From: an uncultured Opitutales bacterium
GTDB taxonomy: Bacteria > Verrucomicrobiota > Verrucomicrobiia > Opitutales > Intestinicryptomonadaceae
Length of the DNA: 64,000 nucleotides
NCBI GenBank assembly: GCA_900545715.1
Contig: URAJ01000006.1
Location: 29,545 to 93,544 of the forward strand
Direction: 5' to 3'
Part shown: positions 56,022 through 64,000 of the stretch, one piece after another
How positions within the stretch are numbered: position 1 is the first letter of the stretch
Layout of the letters: each line of letters begins with the position of its first letter
Position numbers and translations under genes: made by a program
The notes under the pieces: model-generated
Told to the model about the DNA's origin: nothing
The model's input: the letters and a program-made list of their open reading frames with translations, nothing else
Database searches by the model: none

Positions 56022-57185
56022 ATGGCATCACCAAGACCTCTAAATGTAGGACTCGTAGGCGGCGGTTGCGGCGCATTTATAGCCCAACCCCACCAAAAGG
56101 CGATTTTTTCGGATGGAACGCGCCGCGTAGTGGCGGGGGCGTTGCACCCGGATCCGAAAATTGCAATGGACGAGGCCGCAAAATGGCCCTATCCCATAAA
56201 GGGATACCCGTCGTACGTGGACATGATTAACGACCAGAAAAATCTGCCCGACGACGAAAAGCTCGACTACATTTTGATTGTAACCCCCAACTTCGTCCAT
56301 TTTGATCCCGCCCTGAAAGCCATAGAGGCAGGAATTCCCGTAATGTGCGAAAAGCCCCTCACGGTGAACCGCGAGCAGGCCGACATCCTCACCGAGGAAG
56401 CCACAAAGCGCGGACTGCCGTTTGCAGTTGCGCATACCTACCTCGGGCACTGGACTTCATGGTTGTCGCGCTTTATAGTTACGAGCGGCCTGTTGGGCGA
56501 AATACGCTGGGCGGACGCTTCCTACATACAGGGATGGCTCGCAAAGAAAAGCGAAAAGAGCGCGAATTGGAGGACGGATCCGAAATTCTCAGGCGGTTCC
56601 CTTTGCCTCGGCGATATCGGCACGCACGCATTGATGCAGCTGCGCTTTGTCACCGGGCTCGACGTCACAAAGGTTTCGGCGCATATGGAGTCGGTAGTCA
56701 ACAATCTCGACGACCACTCGACTGTGTATTGCGAGCTTTCAAACGGCGCAAAAGCCATGGTGAGGGCTTCGCAGATAAGCATAGGGCACAAAAACGACCT
56801 CGCTCTTGAAGTTGTGGGCTCCGAAGGTACGCTCGTATGGCGCCAGGAAGAGTCGGAGAAAGTAAAGATAATGCTTCCCGGCCAGCCCGACAGAATATAT
56901 TGGCGCGGCAATGTAATGCCCAACGACGGTTTCTTCAAGGACATTCCCGAAGCGCTGCTTAAAGAGCCGAAAATTCCGGCCGGCCACTGCGAGGGCTTCC
57001 ACGATGCCTACGCGAGGCTCCACCGCGAGTTTGAAAAAGACATTCGCGCATGGAAGGAAGGCAAACCCTTCTCGTACGACCACACCCGCTACGCGACTGT
57101 GCTCGACGGGCGCATGGGATTGGCCTTTATCGACGCCTGCTTGGAGAGCAATAAGAACTCCGCTGCGTGGGTCGAAGTCAAGTAG
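56022..57185 (+). CDS. Gfo/Idh/MocA-family oxidoreductase
   Basis: A 387-residue cytoplasmic NAD(P)-dependent sugar or polyol dehydrogenase. N-terminal Rossmann motif NVGLVGGGCGAFI (about 8-20), the CEKPLT motif with the conserved lysine, and GGSLCLGDIGTHALMQLRFV in the substrate domain are family hallmarks. GTG/ATG alternatives upstream exist, but the ATG at 56022 with AAGGA about 10 bases before it is preferred. Substrate not identifiable. The gene is monocistronic and followed by a terminator. Confidence 0.9.
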   Translation: MASPRPLNVGLVGGGCGAFIAQPHQKAIFSDGTRRVVAGALHPDPKIAMDEAAKWPYPIKGYPSYVDMINDQKNLPDDEKLDYILIVTPNFVHFDPALKAIEAGIPVMCEKPLTVNREQADILTEEATKRGLPFAVAHTYLGHWTSWLSRFIVTSGLLGEIRWADASYIQGWLAKKSEKSANWRTDPKFSGGSLCLGDIGTHALMQLRFVTGLDVTKVSAHMESVVNNLDDHSTVYCELSNGAKAMVRASQISIGHKNDLALEVVGSEGTLVWRQEESEKVKIMLPGQPDRIYWRGNVMPNDGFFKDIPEALLKEPKIPAGHCEGFHDAYARLHREFEKDIRAWKEGKPFSYDHTRYATVLDGRMGLAFIDACLESNKNSAAWVEVK

Positions 57186-57206
57186 GTTAACTTGCATGCA
57201 AAATTA

Positions 57207-57260
57207 GCCGCGGTGGTTTGAGAATAGCGCGCCGCACGATTTTGCACAAATTGTTTTTTA
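57207..57260. repeat. Dispersed intergenic repeat, copy A
   Basis: About 54 bases that align with 62880-62933 at 43 of 54 positions; ten of the 11 differences are transitions. Both copies lie in intergenic DNA next to a gene end and contain the core CGCGCCGC followed by CGATTTTG and AATTGT. Confidence 0.7.
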
Positions 57261-57267
57261 TAATAAG

Positions 57268-57294
57268 ACGGGGAGCGTAGAGCTTCCCGTTTTT
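57268..57294 (+). terminator. Rho-independent terminator of the Gfo/Idh gene
   Basis: A 9-bp stem (ACGGGGAGC with GCTTCCCGT, one wobble), GTAGA loop and five T. Confidence 0.8.
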
Positions 57295-57387
57295 AGTAGT
57301 TGCATATTGTTCATGGGATTGACATCTATATTTCAGTATGCAAAATAAGATACAAAAGCGCATATAATATCGGGTACTAAAAAGAAC

Positions 57388-58397
57388 ATGCAGTCTTTGT
57401 TGGACAGGGAATCTTCAAATTTTATAAAGGGTGTATTAATAACGTTTGTAATAATAGGTCATAATGTATTTATAACGTCATTGAACGATAAGATATGGGT
57501 ATTGGTAAATCTATTCAATGTATCAAATTTCTTCATAATAGTATTTACATATGGTTGCAAAGAGAATGTATCTATATATGAATATATAAAGAAAATATCT
57601 TTTAAAATATTGCCATATTATATAGCCACATTCTTTACATATGCTGTATTATATAAGTTATATTCCTTAAGTAGTGAATTTGAAAGCCTAACGCTAGAAT
57701 TAAAAGATTACATCTTTGCTTTTTTCTTAGGTGGCGGGAGATTAAAGGATACTACGGGTTTTTTATTGCTTTGGTTTTTCCCATCGTTCTATTACTTTTT
57801 GATTTTAAAATACTTTGTAATGAACCGTAAATGTTATATCCTATTGGGACTGTCATTTTTTATCTTTATCTACCAATATGTCCGCTATGGATATTTTTGT
57901 TATCTGGATAACAATGCGATAACTTCATCTTTCTATTTTTTGCCATTTGCCATAGTAACAAATCTTATCTTGAGAAAATTCAATTCTAATATTTTATTTA
58001 TGATCTCGTTATTGCTGTATTTAGCTATGTTTGTCGGAATATTGCTAATAGACCTAGAATACTTATATTTCTTGGTACCTATGCTTGTCTTTATTATACT
58101 ATTCCGGATATCAAAAATATATACCTTACTTAAAAGCTCAATTGGGGTATTTTTTATCTTTATGGGAAAAAATAGTATGCTTATGTATATATCGCATTCA
58201 TTATTTTTTATTTGATATATTTCTTGTATTTTAAAAATTGTAATATTTCAGTTTATGCTAGGGCAATAATTACATTCGTATGCGTGGTTGTAATTTCTTC
58301 TATGTTTGCCGTATGTTTTAACATGATAAATAAAGTCATTCACAATATTTCAATCGCCTTTTTTAATAGGTGGGATTGTAATAATAATCTTAAATAA
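57388..58397 (+). pseudogene. Frameshifted AT-rich acyltransferase (Acyltransferase-3 family)
   Basis: Reading from 57388 gives 275 residues of a multi-helix membrane protein with NFIKGVLITFVIIGHNVFI, which matches the conserved helix and catalytic His of acyltransferase-3 (OafA/WecH) proteins, ending at a stop at 58213-58215 right after GKNSMLMYISHSLFFI. The reading frame that begins at 58212, one base shifted, continues with IYFLYFKN and another helix (AIITFVCVVVISSMFAVCFN). A one-base change in a T-run near 58204-58213 would join them into about 335 residues. Very A/T-rich (14 G/C in the 60 bases from 57421), unlike neighbours, suggesting recent transfer. Could also be a sequencing error. 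Confidence 0.6.
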
Positions 58398-58599
58398 CGC
58401 CATTTTTGAAACAAGTTTCTTATGGTATAGATATATTTACCATGATTGGCAACGTAATTTTACAATGAAAATAAAATTGCCTTAAATGTTTTATAAATGA
58501 AATATATTTAAGATCCTGATTATAGTCGTCTTTTATACAAAATACAAAAAATTATCCATACATTAATATAGTATTTTGAACGAGATTATTGCGATGGGC

Positions 58600-58627
58600 A
58601 AAAAAAGGACGGTTAAAAAAACCGTCC
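58600..58627 (-). terminator. Terminator of PEP-CTERM gene 3
   Basis: Stem GGACGGTT with AACCGTCC; on the minus strand it is followed by a run of seven T. It lies about 80 bases past the minus-strand stop. Confidence 0.75.
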
Positions 58628-58705
58628 GTAAAGTAATTCAAGATAAGCAACTCGGCTTTTAGATAAATGCGAAAAAAACTGTCTGTTGCAAAAATAATTT
58701 GCCGT

Positions 58706-60079
58706 TTAGCTTCTTTTCCTGCGCAAGGCCAATAGTAGCGCGGCGGCGCCGATAACTGCGGCTAAGGCGGCAGGCTCCGGAATTTGCGTGAACGTCACGA
58801 ACAGGCTGTTCCCGTCCCAAGCGAAGTCGGCCAATGCCCCGTACAGATTTTTTGCGACAAAGTTCGCATTGGCGTCGTCAACGTCAAAGCCCTCGAGCGA
58901 GCCGGCGGAAAGCAGTTCAAAAGTATCGTCTATATAGTCGGCGCCGTTTAGGCCGTCAAAATCAATCTCTATCAGCCCGTCGCCGTTTTTTGTGAAGGCG
59001 TTTTCTATCGTGATTTTATATCCGTTCTTAATAGCTGCCATATCGAACAACAACCCGCCGGAATTCCACTCCGCGGAATTTATCGCGGTGCTGGTGTTTC
59101 CAACTCCAAAATATCCGCCGTTGAGGGAAACTTTGCCAGTTGTGGCAGTTGTGGCGGTTGTCGAAGATAGCACGAATTTCCCGCCGTTTAGAGTGATATC
59201 GTTGAGTGAACCGCCTGTTATTGACATCGTTTGCTTGCCAGTGGCGGAGGCGTCCATTACTATATTGAATTTCTTAGAGTTTGCCGCCCCGCTGTCGGCG
59301 TCGGTAATTAAGCCGTTCCACGAGTAATCGGATTTATTTGTAAATGTTATGGAAGTGTCGTTGTCTATGTATATCTGATGTACTGAGGTGCTTTCTCCCG
59401 AAAGTCCGCCTATGGTTGTAGTGGCGTTGGATATTCTCCATCTGCCTGTGTCGCCTACGTTTGCAGCTTTCATTACAAACGCGCCATTTACTGTAAAGTC
59501 TCCAAGCTGGGTCCATAAAGCGTGTGTTTGAGGCCCGGGTGCGTTGGAGGTAAACACCAAATTGCCCTTTACGTAGATATTGCCCATATAGTCGGCCATA
59601 TTATTTGATGCAAAATTTATAAAATTTGCATTTGTGCCGCTATTGCCGGCATACAAGTCGTTATTTATGGTCAGGGTAGAGCCGGTTTTTATCCTAATAT
59701 ATGATCCCCACCATGCCGGAGAGGTCATATTATATGTGAGGCTGTCAAAAGTTGTATCGCCTTCAATATTTACAAAAAAGTGGCCGTGCCCACCGTCAGA
59801 TCCCGCTGGCGCGTTTTGTTTTACGTTTACAACAACATCTCCCGCGGTAAAGCCTGCGTTGATCGTTGAAGTCACTTCCGTGGTGGTGGAAAAGTTCAGG
59901 TTGAGGTCGTTGCCGGCAACTCCCGTCACTGTGGGCGTCCATTTTGAGGTGTCGCTCCAATCAAATTTTTCTGAAATCTCGCCATTTTCTCCCGTAATGA
60001 GCGAAAGGCTTTTTGCCCCCAGAGTGCCAATCATGGAGGCTGCCGCCAAAGCGTAAATTGATAATCTTTTTATATTCAT
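58706..60079 (-). CDS. PEP-CTERM sorting-domain protein 3
   Basis: A 457-residue exported protein with a signal peptide (about 1-22, ending IGTLGA). The body is rich in Thr, Asn and Gly with a repetitive beta-strand pattern (TFDSLTYNMTSPAWWGSYIR, LYAGNSGTNANFINFASNN). The C-terminus IPEPAALAAVIGAAALLLAL followed by RRKRS is a standard PEP-CTERM signal. Probably a surface or matrix protein sorted by exosortase. The nearest genes are the broken acyltransferase downstream and a divergent Nudix gene upstream. Confidence 0.85.
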   Translation of the reverse strand: MNIKRLSIYALAAASMIGTLGAKSLSLITGENGEISEKFDWSDTSKWTPTVTGVAGNDLNLNFSTTTEVTSTINAGFTAGDVVVNVKQNAPAGSDGGHGHFFVNIEGDTTFDSLTYNMTSPAWWGSYIRIKTGSTLTINNDLYAGNSGTNANFINFASNNMADYMGNIYVKGNLVFTSNAPGPQTHALWTQLGDFTVNGAFVMKAANVGDTGRWRISNATTTIGGLSGESTSVHQIYIDNDTSITFTNKSDYSWNGLITDADSGAANSKKFNIVMDASATGKQTMSITGGSLNDITLNGGKFVLSSTTATTATTGKVSLNGGYFGVGNTSTAINSAEWNSGGLLFDMAAIKNGYKITIENAFTKNGDGLIEIDFDGLNGADYIDDTFELLSAGSLEGFDVDDANANFVAKNLYGALADFAWDGNSLFVTFTQIPEPAALAAVIGAAALLLALRRKRS

Positions 60080-60355
60080 AATGTAAAATTAAAAATCTAA
60101 GTCTCAAAGTTAAAACATGTGTATTTAATGTCAAACAGTTTATTGTAAAAATAGTACAAAGTAAATCGGACTAACTCCTTCTTGTTTAACTTTTACAATC
60201 AATTAAAAAAATATTGGATTTTTTTTCTAAATTCTTAAAAGGAGCCGTTGGGCAAAATTCATTTTTATTTTGGCGGCATATAGTTTAATATAATTTCGAT
60301 TTTTGCATATAAATTTACTTGCGGAAAATCCGCCGTAATGCACTCTAATATTACT

Positions 60356-60946
60356 ATGAATACCGACGCAACTCCGCGCGCCTGGACGGAAATCTCCGAA
60401 ACCCCAGTCGCGGACTGTAAAGTTTTTAAAATAGTAAAAAAGACCATGCGCCATCCGGACGGCCGCACGGGCGATTTTTACGTCAACCGCTCCAACGACT
60501 GGGTCCAAACTGCGGCGCTCGTCGATTCAGGCTGTCCGTCAGACCCCTTTGTTGTGCTTGTAAACCAGTATAGATTTGCAAGCGGCAGAATGTCATGGGA
60601 ATTTCCGGGCGGAATAATCGAGGCGTCGGAATCTCCGGAAAAGGCTGCTGTGCGCGAACTATTGGAGGAGACCGGATATGCCGGCGAAAACCCCGTACTC
60701 TTGGCGTCTTACTCTCCCAATCCAGCCCTTCATGAAAACCTCTCGCACTTTGTAGTTATTGACTCGGCAAGGAAAATCTCGGAGCCCCACTGGGATTCAA
60801 ACGAGGAAATTCAGACAAAACTCGCGCGGGTGTCCGAACTTTGGCCAATGGTGAAATCCGGAGAGATTTACCATTCAATCGCGATAAACTGCGTTTTCTT
60901 CCTCGAAAAATTCTTGGCGGAGAGGGCGCCACAAAAATGCCTTTAA
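60356..60946 (+). CDS. Nudix hydrolase
   Basis: A 196-residue pyrophosphohydrolase, ADP-ribose-type by length and layout. The Nudix box is complete: G-G-I-I-E-A-S-E at its start and RELLEETGY at its end, near residues 84-107. WEFPGG precedes it. Substrate unproven. The ATG at 60356 is chosen; an in-frame start 18 bases earlier is weaker. It overlaps the DciA-like gene by 10 bases. Confidence 0.88.
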   Translation: MNTDATPRAWTEISETPVADCKVFKIVKKTMRHPDGRTGDFYVNRSNDWVQTAALVDSGCPSDPFVVLVNQYRFASGRMSWEFPGGIIEASESPEKAAVRELLEETGYAGENPVLLASYSPNPALHENLSHFVVIDSARKISEPHWDSNEEIQTKLARVSELWPMVKSGEIYHSIAINCVFFLEKFLAERAPQKCL

Positions 60947-61311
60947 ACGAAGATAGCCGAATTCTCAGCGATTTCCGCGGAATGCCCTACCGCGAAAAGA
61001 TTTCGCGCGCGCGCTCGACGGGCGGCGCCCCAATGCGCTCAGACAAAATAGTTGAAAAGCTTATGGCGAGAATATCGGCCAAGGTTAAGTCAAAGTCCTC
61101 TTTTGAAACAATAGTCGAGAATTGGCAAAAATGCGTTCCGCCGAAATTCGCGGGCAAGTCTTCGCCGGCAAATATGCGCGCCGGAATTTTATATGCGTGC
61201 GCGCAAAATCCGCAAGTCCGCCAAGAGCTCCAATTCTCGGCACGCTCAATATTAAAGAAAATAAACGCCCTCGACGGTTGTTCCGCCGTAAAAACTTTAA
61301 AATTTATATGA
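60937..61311 (+). CDS. DciA-like DUF721 protein
   Basis: A 124-residue protein with the DUF721 (DciA) pattern: VENWQKCVPPKFAGKSSPAN, an L-x-A-x-NPQVRQELQFSA helix and a final LKKINALDG with a strand ending KTLKFI. DciA loads the replicative helicase in bacteria lacking DnaC/DnaI. N-terminal 45 residues are basic and flexible. It overlaps both neighbours (10 bases with the Nudix gene, ATGA with the nitrilase-type gene), so the three form one translated block. Confidence 0.78.
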   Translation: MPLNEDSRILSDFRGMPYREKISRARSTGGAPMRSDKIVEKLMARISAKVKSKSSFETIVENWQKCVPPKFAGKSSPANMRAGILYACAQNPQVRQELQFSARSILKKINALDGCSAVKTLKFI

Positions 61312-62099
61312 AAATCGCTTTAGCGCAAACCGCAGTAATTCGCGGAGAATTTGAAAAAAATCTCGACAGGGCGGAGGCAACAGCAAAGGAGGCCGCCGCA
61401 CAATCCGCGGAGCTTGTCGTATTCCCGGAGATGTTCGTTTCGGGGTTCGACTACAAGAAAAACGCGGAATTCCTCGAAAAACATCCGCGCGAAATCGAGG
61501 AGCGGCTGTCGGATATCGCCGCCGGATGTTCCGTGGCACTGGCAGGCTCTTTCCCGCATATAGAACCGGGCTGGCGCACGCCGAGCAACAGGCTTGCTCT
61601 TTACGCTTCAGATGGCCGGGAACTTGCGCATTACGACAAAATCCACCTTTTCGGAGTCTTTCACGAAGACAAGTTTGTGACACCAGGGAAATCCGCCGTC
61701 GTAAATAATTCCCATTTGGGTAAAATAGGCTTTGCTGTATGCTACGACATCCGATTCCCCGAACTTTTTATGCGCCTTGCCGACATGGGCGCAAAACTTA
61801 TAATAATATGCGCGGCGTTTCCGCACCCGCGCTCGGAGCACTGGCGGATTCTGTGTCGCGCCCGTGCAATAGAAAACCAGTGCTATGTGGCGGCGGTCAA
61901 CCAATGCGGGCCTGAGGTTTTCCGCGGCGGAAGCGTAAAATACTGCGGGATGTCGGCGGTTTTCGACCCGTGGGGCGAAATTGTGGCTGAGTGCCCCCCG
62001 GACGAGGAAAATCTGGCGTTTGCCGACATAGATCTGGGCTTGGTGGACGAAATCCGCGCGAGGATTCCCGTATTTTCCGACAGGCGGCCAATCGACTGA
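61308..62099 (+). CDS. Carbon-nitrogen hydrolase (nitrilase superfamily)
   Basis: A 263-residue amidase of the nitrilase superfamily. The triad is visible: Glu41 in VVFPEMF, Lys111 in HYDKIHLFG and Cys145 in AVCYDIRFPE. Layout and length fit the omega-amidase (NIT2/YafV) group, which hydrolyses alpha-ketoglutaramate-like amides. The ATG at 61308 overlaps the DciA-like stop (ATGA); the longer frame upstream is not credible. Confidence 0.88.
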   Translation: MKIALAQTAVIRGEFEKNLDRAEATAKEAAAQSAELVVFPEMFVSGFDYKKNAEFLEKHPREIEERLSDIAAGCSVALAGSFPHIEPGWRTPSNRLALYASDGRELAHYDKIHLFGVFHEDKFVTPGKSAVVNNSHLGKIGFAVCYDIRFPELFMRLADMGAKLIIICAAFPHPRSEHWRILCRARAIENQCYVAAVNQCGPEVFRGGSVKYCGMSAVFDPWGEIVAECPPDEENLAFADIDLGLVDEIRARIPVFSDRRPID

Positions 62100-62163
62100 T
62101 TCGTACACTTGCCGTTTGCAGCCATCCCGCGCTCTTGGCGGGGAGCAACGGGAGGTTTATTCT

Positions 62164-62194
62164 GGCGGCTTGGCGGGTGCGCCGCCAAACCGCC
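62164..62194 (+). terminator. Strong GC hairpin after the nitrilase-type gene
   Basis: GGCGG, c, TTGGCGG, loop GTGCG, CCGCCAA, a, CCGCC: 12 pairs with one mismatch. No T-run follows, so termination without a tract or an RNA-stability role is only inferred. Confidence 0.5.
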
Positions 62195-62228
62195 TAATAA
62201 GGCCGAAAAATAGAATATAAAAAATATG

Positions 62229-62257
62229 TTGACAAAGTTGGGGGCGGCGTATTTCAT
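62229..62257 (+). promoter_or_regulatory. Candidate promoter of rpmJ-rpmE
   Basis: Perfect -35 TTGACA (62229-62234), 17-base spacer, -10 TTTCAT (62252-62257, four of six). Predicted leader about 38 bases. Confidence 0.55.
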
Positions 62258-62301
62258 AAGCGTCTTTTAATTAAATTCAGCAAAGAGAAGAGAGAGTTGA
62301 C

Positions 62302-62427
62302 ATGAAAGTCGTATCGTCCATTAAGTCTTTGAAAACGCGCCATCCCGACTGCAAAGTAGTGCGCAGGAAAGGCCGCGTTTACATCATCAACAAAACCAAT
62401 CCCCGCTACAAGGCCAAGCAGGGCTAA
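62302..62427 (+). CDS. rpmJ: Ribosomal protein L36, type without zinc ribbon
   Basis: A 41-residue large-subunit protein: [20 protein letters not shown] then [21 protein letters not shown]. This is the C-minus L36 paralogue, which lacks the four zinc-binding residues and in other bacteria replaces the zinc form in zinc shortage. A purine-rich AGAGAG precedes the ATG. It is immediately followed by rpmE. Confidence 0.93.
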   Translation: MKVVSSIKSLKTRHPDCKVVRRKGRVYIINKTNPRYKAKQG

Positions 62428-62452
62428 TCAACTTTTGGAGTTTACAGCAGAA

Positions 62453-62704
62453 ATGAAAGACAAAATCCATCCCGATTTCCACCCCGTGTGCTTTGTTGAC
62501 GTTTCGAGCGGAGCGCGCTTTGTGACACGCTCGACCATGAAAAGCAAGCAGATTGAAAAAATAGACGGCGTGGACTGCTATATGATTACCCGCGACGTCA
62601 CGAGCGATTCCCACCCGGCCTATACCGGTGAAAAGCGCTTTGTTGACACTGCAGGCCGCGTCGAAAAATTCCAGAAGAAGTTTTCGCGCGTTCGCTCGCG
62701 TTAA
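62453..62704 (+). CDS. rpmE: Ribosomal protein L31, type B
   Basis: An 83-residue large-subunit protein beginning MKDKIHPDFHPVCFVDVSSG. It lacks the CxxC pair of the zinc form and has the extra segment of type B L31 (YTGEKRFVDTAGRVEKFQKK). GGAG lies 12 bases before the ATG. Co-transcribed with the C-minus L36, the pairing expected of a zinc-sparing ribosome set, although no Zur site was recognised. A terminator follows. Confidence 0.92.
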   Translation: MKDKIHPDFHPVCFVDVSSGARFVTRSTMKSKQIEKIDGVDCYMITRDVTSDSHPAYTGEKRFVDTAGRVEKFQKKFSRVRSR

Positions 62705-62724
62705 TCGCGCATAAATATCTTTTT

Positions 62725-62752
62725 AAAGCTCCGCGCAGGAGCTTTTTTTTTT
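62725..62752 (+). terminator. Rho-independent terminator of rpmE
   Basis: Perfect 8-bp stem AAAGCTCC with GGAGCTTT, 5-base loop, then a run of T. Confidence 0.88.
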
Positions 62753-62860
62753 GCCGGACTTTTGCCGGACTGCGCGCTGAAAAAGCCGCGCCGCAATAAA
62801 CTCTAAATTATTCCGCGCAAACGCGCAATTCCGTCTGCTGCCACCAAGCCGGCTTGCGGA

Positions 62861-62933
62861 TTTTTTAGATGTGTTTGCAGCCGCCGCGGCTTGAGAGTGA
62901 CGCGCCGCGCGATTTTGTATGAATTGTCTTTTT
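62861..62933. repeat. Dispersed intergenic repeat, copy B
   Basis: Positions 62880-62933 align with 57207-57260 (43 of 54 bases). The preceding bases 62861-62884 (TTTTTTAGATGTGTTTGCAG) are nearly the same as 32249-32273 next to the tandem repeat at 32262. The site is 35 bases before the mtaB start. Confidence 0.7.
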
Positions 62934-62967
62934 TTTTAAGTTCCGCAAAATAAAATAGCCAATCGAC

Positions 62968-64000
62968 ATGGGTTCCCCGCTAAAAATTGCAATATACAAT
63001 CTCGGGTGCAGGGTAAATGCGTACGAGTCGTTTGCGCTTGCGGACATTGCGCGCGCCCGCGGGCTTGAAGTTGTCCCGTGGGGCGAAAAGGCCGATTTCG
63101 CGGTGGTCAACTCATGCGCGCTGACAGTGCTTGCGCAGGCAAAGACGCGCCAGGCAATAAGAAACTTCGCCCGGGCAAATCCTGATTCTTCGATTGCGGT
63201 GACAGGCTGCTACGCCCAAATCGCGCCGGGTGAAGTTGGGAAGATAAGCAATGTAAAAATAGTGGCGGGCAATCCGTCGAAAAGCGGGGTAATCGATATG
63301 CTGCTGTCGGCGGCAGGCGCTGGAAATGCCGAAAAATCCGCGCCCACAACCGGAGAGTTTTCCGTATCCGATTGCGGTTTTATCGACGACAGGGTAAATC
63401 TGAAAATACAGGACGGTTGCGATAACTGTTGCAGCTATTGCGTAATCCCGCAGGCGAGGGGGCGGCCGAGAAGCAGGAGTTTTGGGGAAATAATAGAAGA
63501 CGCAAAAAACCTTGCCGCCCGCGGAGCCCGCGAAATAACCCTCACCGGCATAAACATAACAAAATTTTCGACTCCCGACGGGGGGCTTGTCGAGCTTGTT
63601 GACGCGCTCGATAAAATAGGCGGACTGTCGCGCATGCGCATAGGGAGCATCGAGCCGCAGGATATGCCTGTTGACGCGCTTTTGGAGCGCGCTGCGGACG
63701 ATTCGCACAAATTGCAGCCGCACTTTCACGTATGCGCCCAGAGCCTGTGCGACAGGGTCTTGAAAGCCATGCGCCGCAAAAACACGGCGGCGGAATTTCT
63801 GGAGTTCGTGCGAAAGGCCAAGGACAAGTGCGCGGACATCTCCATTGGGGCGGACATTATTTGCGGGCACCCGTTTGAGAGGGATTGCGACTATCTTGAG
63901 ACGAAGGCGGCGATGCTTTCAAGCGGGCTTTCGTACGCGCACGTATTTACATTTTCACCGCGCCCGAAGACGCTCGCAGCCACTATGGGCGCGGATACGC
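62968..64000 (+). CDS. mtaB: MtaB-like tRNA methylthiotransferase (truncated by the window end)
   Basis: Radical-SAM enzyme that methylthiolates t6A at position 37 of tRNAs reading ANN codons. The window holds the first 344 residues. First cluster cysteines are Cys14, Cys50 and Cys81 (NLGCRVNAYE, NSCALT, GCYAQ); the radical-SAM C-x3-C-x2-C is at Cys151, Cys155 and Cys158 (DGCDNCCSYCVIP). NLGCRVN is typical of MtaB rather than MiaB (which has FGCQMN). The gene runs off the right end, so its C-terminus is not seen. Confidence 0.85.
   Translation, partial: MGSPLKIAIYNLGCRVNAYESFALADIARARGLEVVPWGEKADFAVVNSCALTVLAQAKTRQAIRNFARANPDSSIAVTGCYAQIAPGEVGKISNVKIVAGNPSKSGVIDMLLSAAGAGNAEKSAPTTGEFSVSDCGFIDDRVNLKIQDGCDNCCSYCVIPQARGRPRSRSFGEIIEDAKNLAARGAREITLTGINITKFSTPDGGLVELVDALDKIGGLSRMRIGSIEPQDMPVDALLERAADDSHKLQPHFHVCAQSLCDRVLKAMRRKNTAAEFLEFVRKAKDKCADISIGADIICGHPFERDCDYLETKAAMLSSGLSYAHVFTFSPRPKTLAATMGADT

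Overview
The window reads as one contiguous chromosomal segment of a Gram-negative bacterium of the PVC group, most likely Verrucomicrobiota near the Opitutae. The signs are: an outer membrane (LpxK, LolC/D, TonB-ExbB-ExbD), three secreted proteins ending in the PEP-CTERM sorting signal in the form common in Verrucomicrobia, several large secreted proteins of unknown function, and few Shine-Dalgarno sequences. The taxon is inferred from protein style, not from a marker-gene search. Coding density is high on both strands, and most of the window is ordinary chromosomal core. I saw no rRNA, convincing tRNA, CRISPR array, integrase or insertion sequence.

Layout. 0.4-3.8 kb: lysS, then a lipoprotein-release ABC permease and ATPase. 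4.5-9.4 kb: esterase, two small conserved proteins, a secreted protein with a degenerate transglutaminase-like domain, lpxK. 9.7-16.8 kb: PEP-CTERM protein 1, a convergent DUF4838 glycosidase-like protein with a membrane partner, dnaN, hisI. 16.9-22.3 kb: small membrane protein, fba, PEP-CTERM protein 2, Bax-inhibitor-1 protein, rph, a redox-type Cys protein. 22.8-28.2 kb: an operon of a 1494-residue secreted Sel1/TPR protein, an ECF sigma factor and a probable membrane anti-sigma factor. 28.3-37.9 kb: two secreted proteins (one joins a thioredoxin-like domain to a SecD-like head), peroxiredoxin, tatD, amidohydrolase, uppP, recR, yicC, ilvD.

37.9-50.6 kb: a structured-looking ilvD/scpB intergenic region, scpB, pheA, a DUF167 protein, then a minus-strand cluster (acnA, STAS antagonist, GAF-PP2C phosphatase, ybaB), a CNNM/CBS protein, hisC and an RmlD-like reductase. 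50.6-55.7 kb: an inactive-looking serine hydrolase overlapping a periplasmic sugar-binding-type protein, then tonB-exbD-exbB with an unusual repeat tail on ExbB. 56-64 kb: Gfo/Idh/MocA oxidoreductase, a very AT-rich broken acyltransferase that looks acquired, PEP-CTERM protein 3, Nudix hydrolase, DciA-like protein, nitrilase-family amidohydrolase, rpmJ, rpmE and a truncated mtaB.

Points that merit a second look are a decaying dispersed intergenic repeat (57207 and 62880), the Sel1-sigma-anti-sigma operon, the thioredoxin/SecD-head fusion, two secreted pseudoenzyme-like proteins, the ExbB 13-residue repeats, the ilvD/scpB intergenic RNA candidate, and promoters that sit where they would give leaderless mRNAs.
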